Positions 48,163 to 55,945 of a DNA stretch of 64,000 nt are shown here, piece after piece. Each line of letters starts with the position of its first letter. Position 1 is the stretch's first letter. The notes under the pieces were generated by a model, which saw nothing but the letters and a program-made list of their open reading frames with translations, ran no database searches and was not told where the DNA came from. The stretch is taken from positions 186,001 to 250,000 of the forward strand of contig CAVWBH010000007.1 in assembly GCA_963753195.1 (NCBI GenBank). Direction: 5' to 3'. A program made the translations under genes and the position numbers. This DNA is from Palsa-504 sp963753195. Lineage in GTDB: Bacteria > Actinomycetota > Actinomycetes > Streptosporangiales > Streptosporangiaceae.

Positions 48163-48609
48163 CTAACCGGCGAGCAAATCGCGTTCCCGCTGCCATGTAT
48201 CCGCAGCCGCGTCCTCAGCCGCTTGCGCCGAGGCTATTTCGGAGTCAATTTCCTGCGGATAGGACGCCCAGTAATGCACTGCGATCCGCAACGACCGCTC
48301 AGGAACTCCGGTGTTGCTCGAGACCAGACTAAGCACATCGTCTTCGGCTAGGTCCGGTTCGGCCGTCCGCGCGGACTTGATAGCGCGGACGGCTTCCCAC
48401 ACGTCAGGCCCGTTAGCCAGGGATGCGCGCCTACCGGTGGGGCCAGCCCGGAACACGATGCCTGGATGCTCACTCATCCGGAGAGCCTCATCTACCAGCC
48501 TGTTAGCGGCTGATGACAGCGACATACCCGGATTCGACGCTACGAACGATGCAAGTCGCTCGACCACCGGGGGATCGAACCTTACTGGTGTCGCCGCGCG
48601 CTTCGCCAT
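48163..48609 (-). CDS. antitoxin with ribbon-helix-helix and DUF433-like parts
   Basis: The 148-residue protein begins with a RHH-like segment (R-F-D-P-P-V-V-E-R-L-A, then L-S-S-A-A-N-R-L-V-D-E-A-L). It continues with H-P-G-I-V-F-R-A-G-P-T-G-R-R-A and P-D-V-W-E-A-V. The end, I-A-V-H-Y-W-A-S-Y-P-Q-E-I-D, recalls DUF433 antitoxins. It is expected to bind and silence the toxin encoded next and to repress the operon through the palindrome at its start. No Shine-Dalgarno is visible, so leaderless translation is possible. Confidence 0.85.
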   Translation of the reverse strand: MAKRAATPVRFDPPVVERLASFVASNPGMSLSSAANRLVDEALRMSEHPGIVFRAGPTGRRASLANGPDVWEAVRAIKSARTAEPDLAEDDVLSLVSSNTGVPERSLRIAVHYWASYPQEIDSEIASAQAAEDAAADTWQRERDLLAG

Positions 48610-48624
48610 GACTACATCGTAGTC
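48610..48624. promoter_or_regulatory. palindromic operator before the antitoxin gene
   Basis: GACTAC-ATC-GTAGTC is a perfect 6-3-6 palindrome directly touching the antitoxin ATG. RHH antitoxins bind such short palindromes, so autoregulation is likely. Confidence 0.6.
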
Positions 48625-48661
48625 GACGTCCGGGCGAGACGGTCGCGATCATGGGGTGCGG

Positions 48662-48752
48662 CTAGGAAACCTGCGGCCAGGTGTGGACCGGCTCGTTGGT
48701 GTGCATGTGCTCGATGTACTGCTGGGTCATCTGCCGCAGCGCCTCGGCGCGG
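48662..48752. repeat. 91-bp direct repeat copy B (3' end of the ligase gene)
   Basis: This copy is in the coding sequence of the ligase and pairs with copy A at 47660-47750. The two copies start at equivalent positions exactly 1002 bp apart, with the toxin-antitoxin pair (911 bp) between them. Confidence 0.9.
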
Positions 48753-50143
48753 TCCAGGCCGTGCCGACGGGTCAGCTCGGTTACCGTCGCGGCCTGCCAG
48801 GCGGCGCCGGTCTGGCCGGTGAGGCAGCGCTGCTCGATGATGCCGAGCAGCCGGTCGGCGTGGGCCGGGCTGACCTCCCACTGGCTGAGCCCCTCGCGGG
48901 CCAGCGGCAGCAGGTGGCGCAGGACGAGCTCGGCCGCCGGGGCGACCCCGGCGCCCGGCCAGTACAGCTGCGCGTCCAGGCCGTGGCGCGCCGCCACGTG
49001 CAGGTTCTCCTCGGCGGTCGCGAACGACAGCTGGGTCCAGATCGGCCGCCGGGCCTCGGCCAGGTACCGGACGAGCCCGTAGTAGAACGCCGCGTTAGCC
49101 ATGACGTCCGCGATGGTCGGCCCGGCCGGCAGCACCCGGTTCTCCACCCGCAGGTGCGGCGTCCCGTCGACCACGCCGTAGACGGGGCGGTTCCACCGGT
49201 AGATGGTCCCGTTGTGCAGGCTCATCTCGGCCAGCTGCGGGCTGGCGCCGCCATCGAGCACCGCGAGCGGGTCCTCGTCCTCGCAGATCGGCAGCAGCGC
49301 CGGGAAGTACCGCAGGTTCTCCTCGAACAAGTCGAACACCGAGGTGATCCACCGGTCGCCGAACCAGACCCGGGGCCGTACGCCCTGCTCCTTCAGCTCA
49401 TCAGGCCGGGTGTCCGTGGCCTGCTCGAACAGCGTGATCCGGGTCTCGTGCCACAGCTGCCGGCCGAACAGGAAGGGCGAATTGGCCCCGAGCGCCACCT
49501 GGACGCCGGCGATGGCCTGGGCGGCGTTCCAGTAGCTGGCGAAGGCGTCCGGGCTGACCTGGGTGTGCAGCTGGACACTGGTGCACGCGGCCTCGGGCGT
49601 GATGCTGTCGGCGTGGGTCTCCAGCTGCTCGGTGCCGTCGATCGCGATGCGCATGTCCTCCCCGCGGGCCGCGAAGATCTGCTCGTTCAGCACCCGGTAG
49701 CGCTCGTTCGGCGACATGGCGCTCTCGTCCACGTCCGCCTCGGCCAAGGTGGGCAGGATGCCGACCATGACCAGGTGGCTGCCGACGGAACGGGCCTTGG
49801 CGTCCGCGGCGTTGAGGTCGGCGCGGATCTCCCGTTCCAGCCCCTCGAACGCGTCGCCGCCGAGCAGCCGGGGCGGCACGTTGATCTCGAGGTTGAACTG
49901 GCCGACCTCGGTGGCCCAGGCCGGATCCGCGATCACCTCCAGCACGTCGGTGTTGCGCATCGACGGCATGCCGCGGGCGTCGACCAGGTTCAGCTCGATC
50001 TCCTGCCCCACCATGGCGCGGTTCTCGTCAAACGCCCGCTCGCGCAGCATGCGGGCGAACGCGTCCAGCGAGCGGCGCACCTTGTCGCGGTACTTGCGCC
50101 GGTCCTCGCCGGTGATCTTGATCGCCTGGATGTCACGGCCCAT
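48662..50143 (-). CDS. glutamate-cysteine-ligase family carboxylate-amine ligase
   Basis: This 493-residue GCS2/YbdK-type protein has M-V-G-Q-E-I-E-L-N-L, G-Q-F-N-L-E-I-N, the metal/ATP-site blocks E-A-A-C-T-S-V-Q-L-H and F-L-F-G-R, and R-V-E-N-R-V-L-P. Enzymes of this fold join a carboxylate to an amine with ATP, such as gamma-glutamyl-cysteine, but the natural substrate of this subgroup is not fixed. It is the third gene of a unit with the esterase and the ATP-grasp protein (95-bp gap). Its 3' end is duplicated around the toxin-antitoxin pair. Confidence 0.9.
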   Translation of the reverse strand: MGRDIQAIKITGEDRRKYRDKVRRSLDAFARMLRERAFDENRAMVGQEIELNLVDARGMPSMRNTDVLEVIADPAWATEVGQFNLEINVPPRLLGGDAFEGLEREIRADLNAADAKARSVGSHLVMVGILPTLAEADVDESAMSPNERYRVLNEQIFAARGEDMRIAIDGTEQLETHADSITPEAACTSVQLHTQVSPDAFASYWNAAQAIAGVQVALGANSPFLFGRQLWHETRITLFEQATDTRPDELKEQGVRPRVWFGDRWITSVFDLFEENLRYFPALLPICEDEDPLAVLDGGASPQLAEMSLHNGTIYRWNRPVYGVVDGTPHLRVENRVLPAGPTIADVMANAAFYYGLVRYLAEARRPIWTQLSFATAEENLHVAARHGLDAQLYWPGAGVAPAAELVLRHLLPLAREGLSQWEVSPAHADRLLGIIEQRCLTGQTGAAWQAATVTELTRRHGLDRAEALRQMTQQYIEHMHTNEPVHTWPQVS

Positions 50144-50238
50144 AGAGGTCCCCGCTCAACTGGATGAACAGCCCACCACCACATTCCCACGCGACTCGCC
50201 CGCACGCTAGCGGGGCCCCGCGCTGGGAGGGCGCCGCG

Positions 50239-51492
50239 CTAGGGGGCCGCCAGGCGGGCGGTCTCCTCACGGACCCACAGGCCCAGCAGGCCGCGCAGGT
50301 GCGCGACGAACTGGTCGTGCTCGTGCGCGGGGTAGGTCGACTGGACGGTCCGGACCAGCAGCTGGTCGAAGTCGGGGCTGGCCACCCAGTCCAGCACGAT
50401 CTCGTCCAGGCGCGCCTGCTGGCCGGCCCAGAAATCGTGATAGCGGGCGGAATCGAAGTACGCGTCGGCCAGCTCGCGGTAGATGCCCAGCTTCTCGGCG
50501 TAGGACAGGCCGGGGGAATCCGCGACCGTGAAGTACCGGGCGGGGTCCAGGTCGAGCTGCGGCGGCCGGCCGGTGGCCAGCACGAAGACGCACCATTTGA
50601 CCAGTGCTTTAATCGCCCAGGGGAAGTAGTAGTGCAAGCTGGTCAGCGCGATGTCCGGGCACGCGTTGGCGTAGTCGATGGGGTACACCTCCTCGCCGCT
50701 GACCAGGGTCTCGCAGGAGTTGAACTCCCACCGGAAGAAGGCATTGACCAGCCTGCTGATCGTCACGACCTCGTCGCCCACCTGCGGAGACAGGAAACTG
50801 TGCTCGACCGCGTAGCGCGAGTGCATGGGCTGCTCAGGCGCGAATCTCATGACCATCGTCTCGGGGCCGATGGACAGCGAGCGGGCGAAGACGTCGTAGT
50901 CGATGGCCTTCTGCAGGTGCATGAGCATTTCGCCGCTGGCGTCGTAGGCGGCGTGCAGCTCGGCGGGCGTGCCGATGCGGGAGACGCCACGCCAGGCGCC
51001 GCCGTCGTAGGGCTTCATGAACAGCGGGTAGCCGATCTGGTCCGCGATCGCGTCCAGGTCGAAGGGCTGGTTGTACCGGGCGGCGGTGTCGGCGTAGCGG
51101 ACGTTGCCGAGCGGGTTCTTGAACGGCACGAGCACCGTCTCCGGCACCTTGAGCCCGAGCCGCATCATCGCGCAGTAGGCCGTGTGCTTCTCCATCGCCT
51201 GGAAGGTGAACGGGCTGTTCAGCACGTACACGCCGTCCATCATCGCGACCTTCTTAAGCCACTCCCGCGGGTGGTAGTACCAGTAGGCCAGCCGGTCGAT
51301 GACCAGGTGGTGGCGGGGACGGTCGCGCAGGCTGAACGGCTCGATGGTGACCCGTTCGGTGTCGAAGGCGTGCAGGCCGCCGTCCGGGCCCGGCACAGGA
51401 CCGAGCCTGCGCACGATCTCCTCGAAAGCGGTCGGCCAGTCGTCTTCGGTACCGAGCAGCAAACCGATCAGGTGCCTGGTGGCAGCGGTCAC
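50239..51492 (-). CDS. ATP-grasp family ligase-like protein
   Basis: The 417-residue protein has a central ATP-grasp-like region: Y-P-L-F-M-K-P-Y-D-G-G-A-W-R-G-V (phosphate-binding loop), M-L-M-H-L-Q-K-A-I and S-G-E-E-V-Y-P-I-D-Y-A-N-A. The N-terminal part contains S-P-F-T-F-Q-A-M-E-K-H. Such enzymes couple a carboxylate to an amine through an acyl-phosphate. The GTG start has GGGAGG about 6 nt away. It follows the esterase gene by 14 bp. Residues beyond 330 are a helical C-terminal domain of unknown role. Confidence 0.85.
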   Translation of the reverse strand: MTAATRHLIGLLLGTEDDWPTAFEEIVRRLGPVPGPDGGLHAFDTERVTIEPFSLRDRPRHHLVIDRLAYWYYHPREWLKKVAMMDGVYVLNSPFTFQAMEKHTAYCAMMRLGLKVPETVLVPFKNPLGNVRYADTAARYNQPFDLDAIADQIGYPLFMKPYDGGAWRGVSRIGTPAELHAAYDASGEMLMHLQKAIDYDVFARSLSIGPETMVMRFAPEQPMHSRYAVEHSFLSPQVGDEVVTISRLVNAFFRWEFNSCETLVSGEEVYPIDYANACPDIALTSLHYYFPWAIKALVKWCVFVLATGRPPQLDLDPARYFTVADSPGLSYAEKLGIYRELADAYFDSARYHDFWAGQQARLDEIVLDWVASPDFDQLLVRTVQSTYPAHEHDQFVAHLRGLLGLWVREETARLAAP

Positions 51493-51506
51493 GGCGGCCT
51501 CCCTTC

Positions 51507-52250
51507 TCAGCAGAATCGCGGCATGTGATGGGCCAGCTGGGCCCGCCAGGAGGGCCAGTCGTGCGGAACGTCGTACCCCCACAGGTCCAGCTCGTGCTTG
51601 ATCCCCTTGGCGGCCAGCAGCGCCGCGAACTGCCTGGTGCTGGCCAGCGCCCCGGTGGTGTCCTCCCACTGGCCCTGACCGCAGACCAGCAGCAGGCTGA
51701 CCTGGCTGCGCAGCCAGTCGAGGTGCTCGCCGCCCAGGTGGGCGGCGTAGTCCATGGGGTTGTTGAAGTACGTCTCGGTGGCCCGCTCGCCCCAGGCATC
51801 CCACGCCGAGGGGTCGTAGTTGCCGGAGAAGCACATCGCGAGCGGGAACAGGTCGGCCCGCTTGAGGGCGAAATTGGCCGCGTGGAAGGCTCCCATGCTG
51901 CACCCGACCGTGATCACCTCGGCCGGGCCGCCGCAGTCCCGGTATATCCACGGCACCACGTCACCGACGACCCACGATTCGTACCGGCCGTGCCGGCGGG
52001 CGCGCTCCTCCAGCGGGATCTCGCGGTTGGACCAGGACTCGGCGTCATAGCTGTCGACGCAGTAGAGCTTGATCCGTCCCTCGTCGATCAGGCCGCCCAC
52101 CGCGTCGATCATGCCGTTGTTCTCGAAGTCCCAGGCCTGGCCGCGCTCGGAGGGAAAGACCAGCACCGGGCGGCCCCAGTGGCCGTAGCGGACCAGGGTG
52201 CCCGCGGCGCCCAGCGCGGCCGACCACAGCTGGGTCGTCTCCCGGTTCAC
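51507..52250 (-). CDS. alpha/beta hydrolase, esterase (EstA/Esterase D-like)
   Basis: This 247-residue protein has the serine hydrolase nucleophile elbow V-G-C-S-M-G (Ser in G-C-S-M-G), an N-terminal V-L-V-F-P-S-E-R-G strand and a C-terminal D-V-P-H-D-W histidine. It fits the putative-esterase family that hydrolyses acyl esters or thioesters. No signal peptide is seen, so it is probably cytoplasmic. GTG 52250 is preferred by family length; 52256 is possible. It begins the cassette that continues with two ligase genes and may release or process their product. Confidence 0.88.
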   Translation of the reverse strand: MNRETTQLWSAALGAAGTLVRYGHWGRPVLVFPSERGQAWDFENNGMIDAVGGLIDEGRIKLYCVDSYDAESWSNREIPLEERARRHGRYESWVVGDVVPWIYRDCGGPAEVITVGCSMGAFHAANFALKRADLFPLAMCFSGNYDPSAWDAWGERATETYFNNPMDYAAHLGGEHLDWLRSQVSLLLVCGQGQWEDTTGALASTRQFAALLAAKGIKHELDLWGYDVPHDWPSWRAQLAHHMPRFC

Positions 52251-52386
52251 GCGCACACCTGCACTCGCACATCGTGCCTGGTGCGTACGGAAGATGACAA
52301 TACCGACAATTAAAACGCCTGCCCGCCCCCCGGCGCCGGGAGTGGGAATGGGGAGACCGGGGCCGGGAGGTCGGGCAGGCGGCGGA

Positions 52387-52413
52387 ACGGCCGCCGGGGT
52401 TACCGGCGGCCGT
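52387..52413. terminator. hairpin terminator of the small membrane protein gene
   Basis: The 11-bp arms (52387-52397 and 52403-52413) pair perfectly around GGTTA. They lie right after the small gene on the minus strand. Confidence 0.75.
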
Positions 52414-52418
52414 GCCGA

Positions 52419-52586
52419 TCACCAGCGGTACCAGCGGCTCCGTGATCCGCCTTCGCCCACCCGGAAAAGGAAACCGAGGATCCAGATCACCAGGACGATC
52501 AAGGCGATCCACCACAGGATGTGAACCGCGAATCCCAGCCCGCCGAGCAGCAGCGCGAGCAGGAGAACAATCAAGATGAGCGCCAT
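52419..52586 (-). CDS. small hydrophobic membrane protein, 55 aa
   Basis: The sequence starts M-A-L-I-L-I-V-L-L-L-A-L-L-L-G and contains W-W-I-A-L-I-V-L-V-I-W. It ends R-S-R-W-Y-R-W. Two membrane helices are likely. It matches from memory a widely conserved family of tiny actinobacterial membrane proteins with a C-terminal W-Y-R-W and no assigned function. The ATG has GAAGGA 9 nt upstream. A terminator follows it directly. The gene is too short for usual ORF cut-offs and is easily missed. Confidence 0.85.
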   Translation of the reverse strand: MALILIVLLLALLLGGLGFAVHILWWIALIVLVIWILGFLFRVGEGGSRSRWYRW

Positions 52587-52617
52587 GAGGTTAAGTCCTT
52601 CTTTCTAGATGGTCGCC

Positions 52618-52887
52618 CTAGGACGGCCACCCGACTACCCGGGTCCCGGCGGTCCACACATCCAGGGGAATGAATTCGGCGATGGCTAGGCGGGCGGGCG
52701 CACCCGCGGCGCCCTGGCGCCGGGTCGCGGGATGAGGGTGGCCGGGGGGTGAACCACGATCCGTTCGGCCTGATGTTGATGGGTTAGATGGACCGCCCGG
52801 GGCTGAGGATGCGGCGGCGGCCTGGGCGATGGCCGGGGTGCCGAGCACGATCACGGTCAGGGATGCGAGGGCAGGCAGGCACTTCAT
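52618..52887 (-). CDS. possible small secreted protein
   Basis: This is an 89-residue open frame opening M-K-C-L-P-A-L-A-S-L-T-V-I-V-L-G-T-P-A-I-A-Q-A, a good Sec signal peptide. The rest is Ser/Pro/Gly-rich, and third-position GC falls in the middle. It may be a small exported protein or a chance frame behind a real signal peptide. GTG 52896 is an alternative start. No family was recognised. Confidence 0.4.
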   Translation of the reverse strand: MKCLPALASLTVIVLGTPAIAQAAAASSAPGGPSNPSTSGRTDRGSPPGHPHPATRRQGAAGAPARLAIAEFIPLDVWTAGTRVVGWPS

Positions 52888-52955
52888 GGGCCGCACGGTG
52901 TCCGGCGAATCGGGCAGTGCCGCCGGGATGGCGGGTGAGTAGCGGGTGAGGTGCG

Positions 52956-53621
52956 CTACGGCCGTTCGGGTGGGCCGGGAGTGAGCAGGCCGCGGTTGAA
53001 CGCCTCGGCCACCGCGGCGGCGCGGTCGCCGACGCCGAGCTTGGCGTAGATGTTCAGCAGGTGCGTCTTGACCGTGGCCTCGGTGATGAACAGCCGGGCG
53101 GCGGCCTCCCGGTTGGTGGCCCCGGACGCGACCAGCTCGAGGACCTCCAGCTCGCGGTGGCTGAGCGGCCCGGCGCCGGGCGCCCGGACCCGGCTCATCA
53201 GGCGGGCGGTCACGGCCGGGGACAGCACCGCCTGGCCCTGGGCGGCGGCCCGGACCGCGTGCAGCAGCTCGGCCCGGGGGGCGTCCTTGAGCAGGTAGCC
53301 GGTGGCGCCCGCCTCGATGGCGGGCAGCACGTAGCTGTCGGTGTCGTACGTGGTCAGCACCAGGACCCGGGCCGGGACGCCGCGACTGGCCAGCTCGGTG
53401 ATGGCGGTCAGGCCGTCCATGCCCGGCATCCGCAGGTCCATCAGGATCACGTCCGGCTCGAGGGCCTGCGCGAGCGTGACCGCCTCCGCGCCGTCGGCGG
53501 CCTCGCCGAGCACCTCGAACCCCGGGTCGCGGGCGAACATGCTGCTCAGCCCGTCCCTGACCACAGGGTGATCATCGGCGATCAGCAGCTTGATCACCGC
53601 GCCGGGCTCGGGGCGGCTCAC
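52956..53621 (-). CDS. NarL/LuxR-type response regulator
   Basis: This 221-residue protein has a receiver domain with A-D-D-H-P-V near the start and phospho-Asp in V-I-L-M-D-L-R-M-P-G. Its GerE-type HTH reads L-S-H-R-E-L-E-V-L-E-L-V-A-S-G-A-T-N-R. Members bind DNA as phosphorylated dimers. The GTG start overlaps the TGA of the kinase gene (GTGA). Two candidate palindromes lie in front of the operon. Target genes besides the operon itself are unknown. Confidence 0.93.
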   Translation of the reverse strand: MSRPEPGAVIKLLIADDHPVVRDGLSSMFARDPGFEVLGEAADGAEAVTLAQALEPDVILMDLRMPGMDGLTAITELASRGVPARVLVLTTYDTDSYVLPAIEAGATGYLLKDAPRAELLHAVRAAAQGQAVLSPAVTARLMSRVRAPGAGPLSHRELEVLELVASGATNREAAARLFITEATVKTHLLNIYAKLGVGDRAAAVAEAFNRGLLTPGPPERP

Positions 53622-54901
53622 GAGGCCGCCTGCGCGACCGGGAGGCAGGCCGAGATGCCGGTGCCGGAGCCCGGCTCGGATTCGACCTGCAGCGTCCCGG
53701 CCAGGCTCTCGATGCGCTGCCGCATCGCGACCAGGCCGAACCCGCCTTCGTGGGGTTTCGAAGCGGAGCTGGCCTGGGCGCTGGCGTGCGGGCTGGCATG
53801 GGCGCTGGCCGCGGCGCAGGGCGGGGCCAGGTCGAAGCCGCGGCCGTCGTCGCGCACGTCCAGCGCGACCTCGTACTCCATATAGGACAGCGTGACCCCG
53901 ACCCGGGTGGCCTGCGCGTGCCTGGCCACGTTGGCCAGCGCCTCCTGGGCGGTCCGGAGCAGCGCGAACTCGGCCTGATGCGGCATCGGCCGGGTCGTTC
54001 CGGTCGTGGTGACCTGGACCGGGATCTGGTGCAGGGCCGACCAGCGGCCGGCCACGTCGGCCAGCGCCTCGCTCAGCCGCCCCGTCTCCAGCGGCTCGGG
54101 CCGCAGCGCCTCCACCGACCGCCGGGCCTCCGACAGGCTTTCGCGGGCCAGCCTCGTCGCGGCGTCGAAATGGCGGTGCCACCCGGCCGGGTCGTCGGCG
54201 GCCTGCTCGGCCGCCTGCAGCTGGGTGATGATCCCGGTCAGGCCCTGGGCCAGGGTGTCGTGGATCTCCCGGGCCATCCGCTGCCGCTCGTCCACGACAC
54301 CGGCCTCCCGGGCCTGGGTCAGCAGTTGCTGCTGCAGCCCGGCGTTCTCCGCCAGCGTCGCCTCGAGCCTGCCGTTGGCCTCGCTCAGCTTCCCAACCGC
54401 GCACTGGGTGTTCCACCTGGACCAGGTGTAGGCCAACCCGATGGCCACGTTGACGGCCACGATGATCAGGTAGATCAGCGCGCCGGTGAGCGTGCCCTTG
54501 TTCACGCCGTAAGCCTGCGAGGTGCCGGCCAGCAGGCCCACCGCGGCCGCGCCGAGCAGCCGCCAGGGCCAAATCAGGAACCTGATCACGTAGAAGTAGA
54601 TGGTGAAGGTGAACAGCCCGAACACGGTGTTATCGAGGACCAGGAGCGCGCCGAGCAGGATCAGCACGGTGATGAACACCGCCATCACCCGCGGCCGTGG
54701 CCGCCAGCCGGGATGCAGGGTGAACATCCACAGCATCCAGGCGCCGGTCACCGCGCTCAGGATCAGGCCGGTGATCAGGCGGCGTTCGGTCGTGGTGTGG
54801 AGGGCGAACGACACCAGGACGCAGAAGGCCAGCATCGCGTAGGGCAGCACGTCGAGCACCGCAGAGTGGTGCTGGTCCAGCTGGGGCCGGGGACTAGTCA
54901 T
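53618..54901 (-). CDS. DesK-family sensor histidine kinase
   Basis: The 427-residue protein has five or six membrane helices (residues 15-165). They are followed by a dimerisation helix with the HisKA_3 phospho-His in R-Q-R-M-A-R-E-I-H-D-T-L-A-Q-G, and a HATPase domain with the N-box A-Q-E-A-L-A-N-V-A-R-H and D-D-G-R-G-F. Between the G1 and G2 boxes lies an unusual Ala/Ser/His-rich insertion (A-S-A-H-A-S-P-H-A-S-A-Q-A-S). ATG 54901 has GGAGGG at 5-6 nt. The pair probably senses a membrane or lipid state. Confidence 0.92.
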   Translation of the reverse strand: MTSPRPQLDQHHSAVLDVLPYAMLAFCVLVSFALHTTTERRLITGLILSAVTGAWMLWMFTLHPGWRPRPRVMAVFITVLILLGALLVLDNTVFGLFTFTIYFYVIRFLIWPWRLLGAAAVGLLAGTSQAYGVNKGTLTGALIYLIIVAVNVAIGLAYTWSRWNTQCAVGKLSEANGRLEATLAENAGLQQQLLTQAREAGVVDERQRMAREIHDTLAQGLTGIITQLQAAEQAADDPAGWHRHFDAATRLARESLSEARRSVEALRPEPLETGRLSEALADVAGRWSALHQIPVQVTTTGTTRPMPHQAEFALLRTAQEALANVARHAQATRVGVTLSYMEYEVALDVRDDGRGFDLAPPCAAASAHASPHASAQASSASKPHEGGFGLVAMRQRIESLAGTLQVESEPGSGTGISACLPVAQAAS

Positions 54902-54922
54902 CTGCGCCCTCCACACTGGAAT

Positions 54923-55057
54923 TTACTCCCCGCGGAAGAACCGGGCCGCGGCCAGCGTGGAGGTGGCGGCGGTGAGCGTGCGGCCGCTGCCCGTGACCGC
55001 TACGACATCGCCCCTGTGGATGACGTTGCTCCGCGGGCCCTCGATCACTGGTGACAT
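54923..55057 (-). CDS. small ORF upstream of the kinase gene, 44 aa
   Basis: The ATG at 55057 is preceded by GGGAGG at 6 nt, a very strong ribosome site. The product reads M-S-P-V-I-E-G-P-R-S-N-V-I-H-R-G-D-V-V-A-V and ends R-F-F-R-G-E. Codons have high third-position GC. It ends 21 bp before the kinase start and so could be a leader peptide or a small partner of the two-component system. No family is recognised. Confidence 0.55.
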   Translation of the reverse strand: MSPVIEGPRSNVIHRGDVVAVTGSGRTLTAATSTLAAARFFRGE

Positions 55058-55224
55058 GCTGCGCCTCCCTCGATGCGTCCAGGGTGGCAGCAGCGCGTCC
55101 CGCCGCGCATCGGCTGATCTGGCGGGCGGGCGGATGAATCACCGGGCCGGCCTGGCGGCTGAGCCGATCCACCGATCGGCTGACCGCAGGTGCTTAAGAA
55201 AAGCACCTAGCGCTCGAGGGTGTT

Positions 55225-55284
55225 CCATGATCAGATCATGGCCAGGAATGGCCGAGTGCGGTCCAAAACTGGCCATGATCATGG
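55225..55284. promoter_or_regulatory. two related palindromes before the kinase operon
   Basis: CCATGATC-A-GATCATGG (55225-55241) and CCATGATCATGG (55273-55284) share half-sites. They lie about 170-230 bp upstream of the first ORF of the operon. Such paired palindromes fit LuxR-type regulator binding, but the -35/-10 boxes were not located. Confidence 0.45.
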
Positions 55285-55344
55285 TTGGCGAGCAGCAGAG
55301 CGCGGGGGCCAGGACTGCGGGCTCGGTGAGGTCCTGGCGCTGGG

Positions 55345-55791
55345 TCAGGCTGAGACCACGGTGATGTTGGTGCGCCCGATCCTGATCTTGTCGCCCTTCT
55401 TCAGCCGCTGGGCGTTGAACATGCGGCGTCCGTTGAGCCAGGTGCCGTTCGTCGAATTGAGGTCCTCGACGTACCAGTACCCGTGGGCGAACTGGAAGCG
55501 GGCGTGGTGGCTGGAGGCGTGTTCGTCGCCGAGGGCCAGGTTTTCCTGGCGGCCCGCGGTGAAGTCGGTGCTGAACACCTGGGTCTGGCCGGCGGCCTGG
55601 ACCACGAGGGACGGGACGGGACCGGAGTCGGCCAGGGTGACGTCGTGGTGGGTGACCGCGGACACGGCCGCCCGCCAGCCCTGTTTCTCCTGGTCAGTGG
55701 TGTCGTCCCAGGGCGGGAGCGGCCCTTTCTGGGCCTTGCGGTAGGCCTCGTAGGCCGTCCGGGCGAGGACTTCTATATCAATACGTGCCAC
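55345..55791 (-). CDS. FHA-domain protein, 148 aa
   Basis: The C-terminal two-thirds is a forkhead-associated domain: I-R-I-G-R (near the end), D-E-H-A-S-S-H-H-A-R-F, and D-L-N-S-T-N-G-T-W-L-N-G, with the serine/asparagine phospho-threonine pocket intact. The first 50 residues (A-R-T-A-Y-E-A-Y-R-K-A-Q-K-G, then P-W-D-D) resemble short helical modules in phage-type proteins. It binds phosphorylated partners of Ser/Thr kinases. Start GTG 55791 has no clear ribosome site. No kinase gene is close. Confidence 0.85.
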   Translation of the reverse strand: MARIDIEVLARTAYEAYRKAQKGPLPPWDDTTDQEKQGWRAAVSAVTHHDVTLADSGPVPSLVVQAAGQTQVFSTDFTAGRQENLALGDEHASSHHARFQFAHGYWYVEDLNSTNGTWLNGRRMFNAQRLKKGDKIRIGRTNITVVSA

Positions 55792-55945
55792 GGATCGATG
55801 ATGCCAGAGGACGCTCGCGCCGGCCCGGTGAGTGCGTCGGCCCGGTGACGGCGGCCATCGGAATGGCGCCAGCCACGGCATCTTCGGCAGGCTCGGGCGG
55901 CCGCCAGCCGAAGACGACAACCGCCGCGTCCTGGCCGTCCCCGCC

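Noticed and set aside
50239..51951. 570-codon frame that would lengthen the ATP-grasp protein
   Set aside because: The first 150 residues are a shadow of the esterase gene. A GTG with GGGAGG at 51492 marks the real start.
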